NCBI RefSeq assembly: GCF_001028625.1
Contig: NZ_CP011805.1
Location: forward strand, 806,001 to 870,000
Direction: 5' to 3'
Source of the DNA: Pelagerythrobacter marensis
Lineage (GTDB): Bacteria > Pseudomonadota > Alphaproteobacteria > Sphingomonadales > Sphingomonadaceae
DNA: 64,000 nt
In this document: positions 7,883-15,652 of the stretch, piece after piece
Numbering within the stretch: position 1 is the first letter of the stretch
Layout: each line of letters opens with the position of its first letter
Notes under the pieces: model-generated
Told to the model about the DNA's origin: nothing
What the model saw: only the letters and a program-made list of their open reading frames with translations
Databases searched by the model: none
Translations under genes and position numbers: made by a program

Positions 7883-9085
7883 TTGCACATTCATCCTGAC
7901 GCCCGGTCTGTAGTTCGCGCAATTGCGCCGGACGAACCGGTTATCCTCAATCGCCCGCACGCAGCGGAGCGCGCCGCGCGTTTCTTCGTCGAGAAGTTTC
8001 CGGGCAAATCGCTCTATGCGGTGAAGGCCAATCCGTCGCCCGACCTGCTCCAGGTCCTGTGGGCAGGCGGGGTGACGCATTACGACGTCGCCTCGATCGC
8101 CGAGGTGCGTCTGGTGCGTTCGGCGCTGCCGCAGGCGACCTTGTGCTTCATGCACCCGGTCAAGACGCCCCGCGCCATTCGGGAAGCCTATTTCGAACAC
8201 GGCGTGAAGACGTTCAGCCTCGACACGATGGAGGAGCTGGAGAAGATCGTCGCCGCCTGCACGAACGACGCGGGCGAGCCGGCGAAGGATCTGCGCCTTC
8301 TGGTGCGGCTGCGCGTCAGCTCGGATTATTCGGAACTCAGCCTGGCGTCGAAGTTCGGCGTCGATCTGGCCGATGCCGCGCCGCTGCTCCAGGCGACCCG
8401 TCAGCATAGCGACTGGCTGGGCCTGTGCTTCCATGTCGGGAGCCAGGCGATGACGCCGTTTGCCTATGTCCAGGCGCTGGAGCGGGTTCGCGTGGCCGTG
8501 GCCGAGGCAAGCGTGGTGATCGACGTGGTCGACGTGGGCGGCGGGTTCCCGTCGCTCTATCCCGACATGGAGCCGCCGCCGCTGGAGGACTATTTCGAAG
8601 TCATCCACCGTCATTTCGAAAACCTACCGATCGCCTATAACGCCGATCTGTGGTGCGAGCCCGGCCGTGCGCTGTGCGCCGAGTATTCCTCGGTCCTCGT
8701 GCGGGTGGAGAAGCGCCGCGGGGATGAGCTTTACATCAACGATGGCGCCTATGGCGCGCTGTTCGATGCGGCGCATGTCGACTGGCGGTTTCCCGTCGCC
8801 GCGTTGGCGGAGGATCTGCGCGATCCGGTGCAGGATTTCGCGTTCTACGGGCCGACCTGCGACGATGCCGATTACATGAAGGGGCCGTTCGTGCTTCCCG
8901 GCGACATCCAGGCGGGCGACTATATCGAAATCGGCATGATCGGCGCCTATGGCGCGGCGATGAAGACCGGTTTCAACGGCTTCGGCAATGCCGAGCAGAT
9001 CGTCGTGTCGGACGAGCCGATGGCCAGCCTCTATCGCGGCGACCGGGTTATTCCGACCACGGACAATGTGGTCAGCCTGCGCTGA
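7883..9085 (+). CDS. Ornithine decarboxylase (alanine-racemase fold)
   Basis: A 400-residue fold-type III PLP decarboxylase of the eukaryote-like ODC family. The PLP lysine is K48 in SLYAVKANP. Other marks are FHVGSQ (PLP stacking His), DVGGGFP (phosphate loop), CEPGRALCAEY and the catalytic Cys/Asp in GPTCDDADYM. It turns ornithine into putrescine, the diamine used by the carboxyspermidine pathway just upstream. The start is a TTG at 7883 with GGGGG nine bases before it. A lysine/ornithine dual enzyme is possible. It ends convergent to phoB. Confidence 0.92.
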   Translation: MHIHPDARSVVRAIAPDEPVILNRPHAAERAARFFVEKFPGKSLYAVKANPSPDLLQVLWAGGVTHYDVASIAEVRLVRSALPQATLCFMHPVKTPRAIREAYFEHGVKTFSLDTMEELEKIVAACTNDAGEPAKDLRLLVRLRVSSDYSELSLASKFGVDLADAAPLLQATRQHSDWLGLCFHVGSQAMTPFAYVQALERVRVAVAEASVVIDVVDVGGGFPSLYPDMEPPPLEDYFEVIHRHFENLPIAYNADLWCEPGRALCAEYSSVLVRVEKRRGDELYINDGAYGALFDAAHVDWRFPVAALAEDLRDPVQDFAFYGPTCDDADYMKGPFVLPGDIQAGDYIEIGMIGAYGAAMKTGFNGFGNAEQIVVSDEPMASLYRGDRVIPTTDNVVSLR

Positions 9086-9096
9086 TGCAACCGCGC

Positions 9097-9121
9097 GGCG
9101 GGGGCGTGCGTCGTCCCCGCC
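9097..9121. terminator. GC hairpin between convergent odc and phoB
   Basis: GGCGGGG (9097-9103) pairs with CCCCGCC (9115-9121) around an 11-base loop in the 48-base gap between two converging genes. No T tract is present. The position suggests a two-way transcription end; the call is an inference. Confidence 0.4.
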
Positions 9122-9133
9122 TCTCAAGCCCTC

Positions 9134-9823
9134 TCAGACCGCTTCGAAGGCGTATCCGGCCGAACGGACGGTGCGGATGGGGTCGGGCGCGTTCGGCAGC
9201 TCCAGCGCCTTGCGCAGCCGCCTGATGTGCACATCGACCGTGCGTAGCTCGATATCGCTGCCGGTGCCCCACACGCCGTCGAGCAACTGGTTGCGGCTGA
9301 AGACCCGCCCCGGGCTTTCCATGAAGAATTTCAGCAGCCGGTACTCGGTCGGGCCCATTTGCAGGTTCTGACCGCGCCGGAGGACCTTGTGTGCCACCGG
9401 GTCGAGCTTGATATCGCCGACTTCGATCGTCTCGCCGGCAAGGGCAGGGCGGATACGGCGCAGGACGGCGGCGACGCGGGCCAGCAGTTCGCGCGGCGAA
9501 AACGGCTTGGTCACATAGTCGTCCGCCCCGGTTTCCAGCCCGCGGATGCGATCGTCCTCCGCCTCGCGCGCGGTCAGCATGATGATCGGGACGTGGGCAG
9601 TGGCCTTGTCGCGGCGCAGGCGGCGACAGACCTCGATCCCGCTGGTGCCTTCGATCATCCAGTCCAGGATGACGAGATCGGGCACTTCCTCCGCGGCGAG
9701 CACCAGTGCCTCGTCCCCGTCGGCGGTCGCGCGCACGCGATAGCCTTCGTTGGAGAAGCGATACTCGAGCAGTTCCGAGAGCGCGGGGTCGTCTTCGACG
9801 AGGAGCAGGGTTGCGGTGGTCAT
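9134..9823 (-). CDS. phoB: PhoB phosphate response regulator
   Basis: A 229-residue OmpR/PhoB-type regulator. The receiver domain (about 5-120) has the acidic pair ED at 10-11, the phosphoacceptor D54 in VILDWM and the K of YVTKPFSPRELL. The C-terminal winged helix (about 130-229) ends with the recognition part RTVDVHIRRLRKAL. It activates phosphate-starvation genes when phosphorylated by PhoR. It is the last gene of the phoR-pstCAB-phoU-phoB block, 46 bases after phoU. Confidence 0.95.
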   Translation of the reverse strand: MTTATLLLVEDDPALSELLEYRFSNEGYRVRATADGDEALVLAAEEVPDLVILDWMIEGTSGIEVCRRLRRDKATAHVPIIMLTAREAEDDRIRGLETGADDYVTKPFSPRELLARVAAVLRRIRPALAGETIEVGDIKLDPVAHKVLRRGQNLQMGPTEYRLLKFFMESPGRVFSRNQLLDGVWGTGSDIELRTVDVHIRRLRKALELPNAPDPIRTVRSAGYAFEAV

Positions 9824-9869
9824 GACGAATTCAAGACACCGCCATTATTTCACTTTGACGACAAGGATG

Positions 9870-10538
9870 TCATAAATCGTCGTCCACCGGATAGGTTCCG
9901 GTGGCGGCGAAGTGCACCATTTCGGCCACGTTGGTCGCATGGTCGCCGATCCGTTCGATATTGCGGGCCACGAACAGCAGCTGCGCCGCGGTGGAAATGG
10001 TCGAGGGGTTTTCGACCATGTGGCTGACAAGATTGCGGAAAATCGAATTGTAGAAGTTATCGACCTTGCGATCCGCCGCGATCACTTCGCGGGCGAGCGC
10101 GGCGTCGCGCGCGCCATATGCGGTCAGCACGTCGTGAACCATTTCTGCGGCAAGTTCGCCCATCGCTGGCAAGAGCGTCAGCGGTTCGAACCGCTTGCGG
10201 TCGGCAATCTCGCGGCTCGCCTTGGCAATGGCCTTGGAATAGTCACCGATTCGCTCGACCACGCCGGCAATCTTGAGTGCGGCAATCACTTCGCGCAGGT
10301 CGTCCGCCATCGGGGCGCGCAGGGCGATCACCCGAACGGCAAGCTTGTCGACTTCCGATTCGAGCGCGTCGATCTTCTTGTCACCTTCGATGATCTTCTT
10401 CGCCAGGGCATCGTCACCCTTCACGAGGGCATCCATGGCGTTCTGCACCGCGACTTCGGCCAGCCCGCCCATTTCGGCGATCAGCCCGCGCAGGCGGGTG
10501 ATGTCCTCGTCGAACGCCTTGACTGTATGCTCGGTCAT
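9870..10538 (-). CDS. phoU: PhoU phosphate signalling regulator
   Basis: A 222-residue all-helical protein with two PhoU domains. Each carries the conserved E/D-rich metal-binding motif, seen as KKIDALESEVD in the first half and DRKVDNFYNSIF in the second. PhoU links PstSCAB to PhoR and keeps the Pho regulon off when phosphate is ample. The ATG at 10538 overlaps the pstB stop by one base (TGATG), so translation is coupled; a TTG one codon upstream is less likely. Confidence 0.95.
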   Translation of the reverse strand: MTEHTVKAFDEDITRLRGLIAEMGGLAEVAVQNAMDALVKGDDALAKKIIEGDKKIDALESEVDKLAVRVIALRAPMADDLREVIAALKIAGVVERIGDYSKAIAKASREIADRKRFEPLTLLPAMGELAAEMVHDVLTAYGARDAALAREVIAADRKVDNFYNSIFRNLVSHMVENPSTISTAAQLLFVARNIERIGDHATNVAEMVHFAATGTYPVDDDL

Positions 10539-11329
10539 CAACCGTACCTGCCCGTAATATAGTCTTTCGTCCGCTCTTCGAGCGGATTGGTGAATATGTC
10601 AGATGTACGGCCGTATTCCACCATGTTTCCGAGGTGGAAGAAGGCCGTGCGCTGCGACACGCGGGCCGCCTGTTGCATCGAGTGCGTGACGATGACGATG
10701 GCGTAGCGGCCATTCAGTTCGTCGATCAGTTCCTCGATCTTGGCGGTCGCGATCGGATCGAGCGCGGAGCAGGGTTCGTCCATCAGGATGACTTCGGGAT
10801 CGACCGCAATCGCGCGGGCAATGCACAGCCGCTGCTGCTGCCCGCCGGAAAGCGCCGTTCCGCTGTCTTCCAGCCTGTCCTTCACCTCGTTCCACAACCC
10901 GGCCCGTTGAAGAGAAGTCTCGACGATGGCATCGAGTTCCTGCTTTCCTTCGGCCAGGCCGTGAATACGCGGGCCATAGGCGATGTTTTCGTAAATCGAC
11001 TTGGGGAACGGGTTGGGTTTCTGGAACACCATCCCAACCCGCGCGCGCAGTTGCACGACATCCATCTTCGAACGGTAGATGTCATCGCCGTCGAGCAGGA
11101 TCTCCCCTTCGACCCGGGCCGAGGGGATCGTATCGTTCATGCGGTTAAGCGTGCGCAGGAATGTGGATTTGCCGCAGCCCGATGGGCCGATGAAGGCCGT
11201 AACGTACTTGGTCGGAATATCGATCGAGACGTTGTCGATCGCCTGCTTGTCGCCATAGAACACGGAAACGTCCCGCGCGCTCATCTTGGCTTCGGTGTCT
11301 TCCAGATTGGGATGGACTACGGTCACCAC
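10538..11329 (-). CDS. pstB: PstB phosphate ABC transporter ATPase
   Basis: A 263-residue ABC ATPase. Walker A is GPSGCGKST, the Q loop is VFQKPNPFPKSIYENIAYGPR (the NPFP segment is typical of PstB), the signature is LSGGQQQR and Walker B is VILMDEP. It powers phosphate import at the inner membrane through PstA and PstC. Start is GTG at 11329, overlapping the pstA end by 7 bases. Confidence 0.96.
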   Translation of the reverse strand: MVTVVHPNLEDTEAKMSARDVSVFYGDKQAIDNVSIDIPTKYVTAFIGPSGCGKSTFLRTLNRMNDTIPSARVEGEILLDGDDIYRSKMDVVQLRARVGMVFQKPNPFPKSIYENIAYGPRIHGLAEGKQELDAIVETSLQRAGLWNEVKDRLEDSGTALSGGQQQRLCIARAIAVDPEVILMDEPCSALDPIATAKIEELIDELNGRYAIVIVTHSMQQAARVSQRTAFFHLGNMVEYGRTSDIFTNPLEERTKDYITGRYG

Positions 11330-12567
11330 TTTTTCTCAAATTTGTTGCGCAGGTAAATGGCCAGCCCGTTCATTACGAGCAGGAAGAGCAGGAGTACGAT
11401 AATCGCCGCAGATGTCCGTTCCACGAAACCCCGGTCGATTTCGTCCGACCATAGGAAAATCTGAACGGGAAGGACAGTCGCAGGCGAAGTAAACCCATCG
11501 GGCGCACTGGCGACGAAGGCGCGCATCCCGATCATCAGCAGCGGCGCGGTTTCGCCGAGGGCGCGGGCCATGCCGATAATCGTGCCGGTCAGGATGCCGG
11601 GCAGGGCGAGCGGCAGGACATGATGGAACACGACCTGCACCGGGGATGCGCCGATGGCCAGCGCGCCGTCGCGGATCGACGGCGGCACGGCCTTGATCGC
11701 ATTGCGGCCGGAAATGACGATCACCGGCATCGTCATCAGCGCCAGCGTCATGCCGCCGATCAGCGGGGCCGAACGCATCGAGGGGAATATCCACAGAAAC
11801 ACGGCCAGGCCGAGAAGCCCGAAGATGATTGAGGGGACGGCAGCCAGATTGTTGATCGACACTTCGATCAGGTCGGTCCACCGATTCTTGGGCGCGTATT
11901 CTTCGAGGTAGAGCGCCGCGAGAACGCCGATGGGGAAGGCGAGGACGAGGGTGACGATCATGGTCAGGATCGAGCCCTTGAGCGCGCCCCAGATGCCGAC
12001 CTGCTGCGGATCTGTGGCATCCGCGCGGGTCAGGAAGCCGACATCGAACCCGGTGCCGAGCTGCCCTTCCGCCTGGAGCTGCTGCGCGAGCGTTTCCATC
12101 TCCGGCGATCCGTCGCCGTTCAGCGCGGCCGCCAGATTGGCGCTGGCAGGAAGATCGAAGACCACGCTGCGATCCAGCAGGGCAGGATCGGCGACGATCG
12201 CTGCCCCCACTTCGCGCCAGGCGCCATTGCCCAGTTCCGCCGCGCCTTCGGTGCCCAGTTCCCGCTCTGCGAAGAACTGCACGACCGATGGCAGGCCTGT
12301 TTCGAGATTCTGCAAGCCGCCCGGCTGCGACAGGACGGCGGGGTCCCCGGCAATTCCGGCTTCGGTGAAATCGATGGGTACGGTCAGCTCGGCCCGCTGG
12401 AAGCCGCCGATCCCATTGATGGTCATCGTGCCGAGCAGAAACGCGAGCACGATGATGGAAAACGCAATCGCGCCGATACCCGCCAGGCGGAAGCGTCGTT
12501 CCGCGGCGTAGCGCTTCTTCAGCCGCGCTTCGAAAGCTTCGGTCCGAGTGGGAAGACGCTCACTCAT
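11323..12567 (-). CDS. pstA: PstA phosphate ABC transporter permease, long form
   Basis: A 414-residue permease. The first 210 residues hold one membrane helix (about 30-55) and a large periplasmic region, the DUF3333-type extension found in alphaproteobacterial PstA. The last 200 residues are the usual BPD transporter domain, with five to six helices and the EAA-type loop IGASPVQVVFHHVLPLALPG. I chose the ATG at 12567 (8-base overlap with pstC); a GTG nine bases upstream is an alternative. Confidence 0.93.
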   Translation of the reverse strand: MSERLPTRTEAFEARLKKRYAAERRFRLAGIGAIAFSIIVLAFLLGTMTINGIGGFQRAELTVPIDFTEAGIAGDPAVLSQPGGLQNLETGLPSVVQFFAERELGTEGAAELGNGAWREVGAAIVADPALLDRSVVFDLPASANLAAALNGDGSPEMETLAQQLQAEGQLGTGFDVGFLTRADATDPQQVGIWGALKGSILTMIVTLVLAFPIGVLAALYLEEYAPKNRWTDLIEVSINNLAAVPSIIFGLLGLAVFLWIFPSMRSAPLIGGMTLALMTMPVIVISGRNAIKAVPPSIRDGALAIGASPVQVVFHHVLPLALPGILTGTIIGMARALGETAPLLMIGMRAFVASAPDGFTSPATVLPVQIFLWSDEIDRGFVERTSAAIIVLLLFLLVMNGLAIYLRNKFEKKW

Positions 12568-13945
12568 AAGCTTCACGGAACCTCTTGACCACGCGAAGGG
12601 CGATGAAATTCAGGCCGAGGGTGACCAGGAACAGCACGAACCCGAGCGCAAAGGCGCTAAGCGTTGCGGGATGGTCGAAGCTTCCTTCCCCGGTCAGCAT
12701 GGCGACGATCTGCACGGTAACCGTGGTCATCGCCTCCAGCGGATTGGCGCTGAGGTTGGCGGCGGTGGAAGCGGCCATGACCACGATCATCGTTTCGCCG
12801 ATGGCCCGGCTGATCGCCAGCATCACCCCGGCAACGATGCCGGGAAGGGCGGCCGGCACCAGAACCCGGCGGATCGTTTCCGAAGTGGTCGCCCCCATCG
12901 CGAGGCTGCCGTCGCGCATGGCCTGCGGAACGGCGGCAATCGAATCGTCGGCCATCGAAGAGACGAACGGAATGATCATCACACCCATGACGAGACCCGC
13001 GGCGAGCGCGCTTTCGCTGGATGGATTGGACATGCCGGCCGCGACCGCCAGATCGCGGATGAAGGGGGCAACGGTAAGCGCAGCGAAATAGCCGTAAACG
13101 ACGGTGGGGACACCGGCGAGGATTTCCAGCGCCGGTTTGACCCATGCCCGCATTCGCGGATTGGCGTACTGCGTAAGGTAGATCGCGCTCATCAGACCCA
13201 GCGGTATGGCCACGATCATGGCGATAATCGCGCCGATGAAGATCGTGCCCCAGAACAGCGGGATCGCGCCGTACCGGCTCGGGTCGGGATTGTCCGGATT
13301 GGCCATCGGGTCCGGGCCCCAGTGCAGGCCGAACAGGAAATCGAGCGGATTGACCATGCCGAAAAAGCGGATGGTTTCGAACACCAGGCTGACGAAAATG
13401 CCCAGCGTGGTCAGGATCGCGACCAGCGACGCCAGCAGCAGGATGACCATTACCGTGCGTTCGACCCGGGTGCGGGCGGTGAAATCCGGCTTGATCCGCA
13501 GGAAGGACCAGACACCGCCAATGAAGCCGAGCGTCAGGGCAACGACGATGCCGATCGTCTGATATCGGCCAATCGCCTCGCGGTAAGGTTCCACCAGCGC
13601 GGCCGCATCGGCGTTGAAGACGGCGCGGGCGGCCCCGGTGGCGACCGCACGTGCTTCGGCCAGCATCGATTCGCGCTTGAACCCGAATTCGGGCAGGCCG
13701 GCGGCGGCGGGGGAGGCCAGAACGTGCTGGCTGATCAGCTGGGGTGCGATCACGCTCCACGCAGCGATGAAAACGATCATCGGTACGACGATCCACAGCG
13801 CGACGTACCATGCGTGATAGCTGGGCAGGGCGGCCAGGCTGCTGGCGCCCATGCTGCGGCGGAAGCTCCATGCGCGAGCGCGTCCGGCAAGCCAGCCTGC
13901 CAGTCCGAGCCCGAGCGCGAGCAGTAAGAGGATTGTGAGAGACAC
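12560..13945 (-). CDS. pstC: PstC phosphate ABC transporter permease, long form
   Basis: A 461-residue permease with an N-terminal extension of two to three helices and a soluble stretch, then the BPD transporter domain (about 230-450) with the coupling loop MGATTSETIRRVLVPAALPGI. It forms the phosphate channel with PstA. Start is a GTG at 13945. It is the first pst gene after phoR, 110 bases downstream, with a candidate Pho box in that gap. No pstS binding-protein gene is adjacent. Confidence 0.93.
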   Translation of the reverse strand: MSLTILLLLALGLGLAGWLAGRARAWSFRRSMGASSLAALPSYHAWYVALWIVVPMIVFIAAWSVIAPQLISQHVLASPAAAGLPEFGFKRESMLAEARAVATGAARAVFNADAAALVEPYREAIGRYQTIGIVVALTLGFIGGVWSFLRIKPDFTARTRVERTVMVILLLASLVAILTTLGIFVSLVFETIRFFGMVNPLDFLFGLHWGPDPMANPDNPDPSRYGAIPLFWGTIFIGAIIAMIVAIPLGLMSAIYLTQYANPRMRAWVKPALEILAGVPTVVYGYFAALTVAPFIRDLAVAAGMSNPSSESALAAGLVMGVMIIPFVSSMADDSIAAVPQAMRDGSLAMGATTSETIRRVLVPAALPGIVAGVMLAISRAIGETMIVVMAASTAANLSANPLEAMTTVTVQIVAMLTGEGSFDHPATLSAFALGFVLFLVTLGLNFIALRVVKRFREAYE

Positions 13946-14035
13946 GCGGACCGGGACCTAGATCGCCTGAATTACGACGGCCTGTAGATCGTGCGCCGTC
14001 CGAGCCGCGGGCGACATGCCCGCTGAAGACGCCCT

Positions 14036-14053
14036 GTCGAAGTTTTGTGACAA
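14036..14053 (-). promoter_or_regulatory. Candidate Pho box before pstC
   Basis: On the minus strand TTGTCACAAAACTTCGAC matches 12 of 18 positions of CTGTCATAWAWCTGTCAY. The first half and the A-rich spacer are good; the second half is weak. It lies 91 bases upstream of the pstC start, in the gap after phoR, which fits a PhoB-driven promoter for the pst genes. Confidence 0.4.
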
Positions 14054-14055
14054 AT

Positions 14056-15264
14056 TCATGACTGCCCCTCCGATGCCGCCTTTCCGTCGTTTTCAACCGC
14101 CGGAATGCGCACTGTAACTGTCGTGCCTTGGCCAAGCTTGCTCGTAATGTCGAGCCGCCCACGGTGACGTTCCACGATATGCTTCACGATCGCCAGCCCC
14201 AGCCCGGTGCCGCCGGATGCGCGGCTGCGGCCGGGATCGGTGCGATAGAATCGCCGGGTCAGGTGGGGCAAATGCTCGGGCGCAATGCCTTCGCCGCGAT
14301 CGGCAATCGTCAGCTCCGCCTCACCTTCGGGAAGACGGCGCAGGTTCACGCGAACCTCTTCCCCGGCAGCGCCATATTTGAGAGCATTGTCCACCAGATT
14401 GCGGACAAGCTGTTCGATCTGGCGGGGATCGCCCTGGATCGCAATCCCGGTTTCGCAGTCCAGGACGACGCGATCCTGCCGGTCGGGTCCGGCGGCATCG
14501 CGGGCCGCGGTTTCCACCAGCTTTCGCAGCGAAAGCTGCTCGTCAGGCAAATCGTGCTTTTCCGCTTCCACATGCGACAGCGACATCAGGTCGTTGACCA
14601 GGTTCTGCAATCGCCTGGCTTCGTTGAGCACGGTATCGAGAAACTTCCGGCGCATTTCGGGCGGGGCCTGCCCGCCTTCTTCGCGCAATGTTTCGACGTA
14701 GCCGATGATCGACGACAGCGGCGTTCGCAGCTCGTGACTGGCGTTGGCGACGAAATCGGTATGCGCGCGACTGATGTCGGCTTCGGCTGTCTGGTTGAGC
14801 AGTTCGATCACGCCCAGGCCATCGGCAAGGCGCTGGAAATTGAGGATCCAGATATCGCGTCGGCGGATCAGGCCCTGAACAACCGCCTGGCCGCTCGCGC
14901 CGCGTTCCAGCAGGGAAACCGCCTCGGGATGGCGAAAGGCGACGCGAATATCCTGGCCCAGCACGTGGGCACCCAGAAGATTGCGCGCGGACTTGTTGGC
15001 GATGGAGATTCGGCTGTTCTCTGCCACCAGAAGCGGGGTGCCCGCGTGCTCGATGAACTCACCCATATCGTCGCGATTGAAGGTGCCGTTGGTCGTCGGT
15101 TCGATCGCTTTGGGAGGGGCGGCGACGGCAAGCCAGAGCGAACCGGCCCAGACGAGAAACACTGCAAAGCCCAGCCACAGGGGCGCACCGGCAAGCCCCA
15201 TTGCAGCAGAGGCGACGGCCGCGAGCGTCAGGGAGGCGACGGGGAAGGCGCGATCCTGCTCCAT
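14056..15264 (-). CDS. phoR: PhoR phosphate sensor histidine kinase
   Basis: A 402-residue inner membrane kinase. Two short membrane helices (about 10-50) are followed by a PAS-like region (about 65-160), a HisKA domain with phospho-His H177 in ASHELRTP, and a HATPase domain with the N box (LVDNALKYG), G1 (DRGEGIAPEHL) and G2 (GGTGLGLAIV). It phosphorylates PhoB under phosphate limitation. The lack of a large periplasmic domain fits PhoR, which senses phosphate through PstSCAB-PhoU. Upstream gene of the pho/pst block. Confidence 0.93.
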   Translation of the reverse strand: MEQDRAFPVASLTLAAVASAAMGLAGAPLWLGFAVFLVWAGSLWLAVAAPPKAIEPTTNGTFNRDDMGEFIEHAGTPLLVAENSRISIANKSARNLLGAHVLGQDIRVAFRHPEAVSLLERGASGQAVVQGLIRRRDIWILNFQRLADGLGVIELLNQTAEADISRAHTDFVANASHELRTPLSSIIGYVETLREEGGQAPPEMRRKFLDTVLNEARRLQNLVNDLMSLSHVEAEKHDLPDEQLSLRKLVETAARDAAGPDRQDRVVLDCETGIAIQGDPRQIEQLVRNLVDNALKYGAAGEEVRVNLRRLPEGEAELTIADRGEGIAPEHLPHLTRRFYRTDPGRSRASGGTGLGLAIVKHIVERHRGRLDITSKLGQGTTVTVRIPAVENDGKAASEGQS

Positions 15265-15349
15265 TGCGGCGCGGCTTAGCTTCCGAATGTGACATCGGCC
15301 AGACGCTATTGGGGCATCCGCCGGATTTTTTTGAACAATCGCACCGGGA

Positions 15350-15424
15350 TGGTGACCCCTACGGGAATCGAACCCGTGTTTCAGCCGTGAGAGGGCCGCG
15401 TCCTGACCGCTAGACGAAGGGGCC
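15350..15424 (-). tRNA. tRNA-Glu (anticodon CTC)
   Basis: 75 bases including an encoded CCA. The acceptor stem pairs GGCCCCT with AGGGGTC, the anticodon stem CGGCC/GGCTG encloses the loop CTCTCAC with anticodon CTC, and the T arm is ACGGG-TTCGATT-CCCGT. It differs from the next tRNA at two positions only: the first anticodon base and one D-loop base. Confidence 0.97.
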
Positions 15425-15467
15425 AGGGCTGTGAGAAGCCATGGCGCACCACTGCGATCTTTGTCGG

Positions 15468-15542
15468 TGGTGACCCCTACGGGAATCGAACCCGTGTTTC
15501 AGCCGTGAAAGGGCCGCGTCCTAACCGCTAGACGAAGGGGCC
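15468..15542 (-). tRNA. tRNA-Glu (anticodon TTC)
   Basis: 75 bases with encoded CCA and the same stems as the neighbouring copy; the anticodon loop is CTTTCAC, anticodon TTC. It lies 43 bases upstream of the CTC copy on the same strand, so both are probably processed from one transcript. The near identity marks a recent local duplication with an anticodon change, or gene conversion. Confidence 0.97.
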
Positions 15543-15652
15543 AAACCGTCAGGTGCCGGTGGCGTGGCGGCGCACTTAGGGGCGCTGTCACGTCCGGTCA
15601 ACCCTGTCTTGCGATCTGGCCTGTCTTGCGTTCTGAAATCTTCCCCTGGGCA

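Noticed and set aside
15350..15542. CRISPR-like direct repeats
   Set aside because: The two near-identical 75-base units fold as tRNA-Glu and are only two, with an unrelated 43-base gap.
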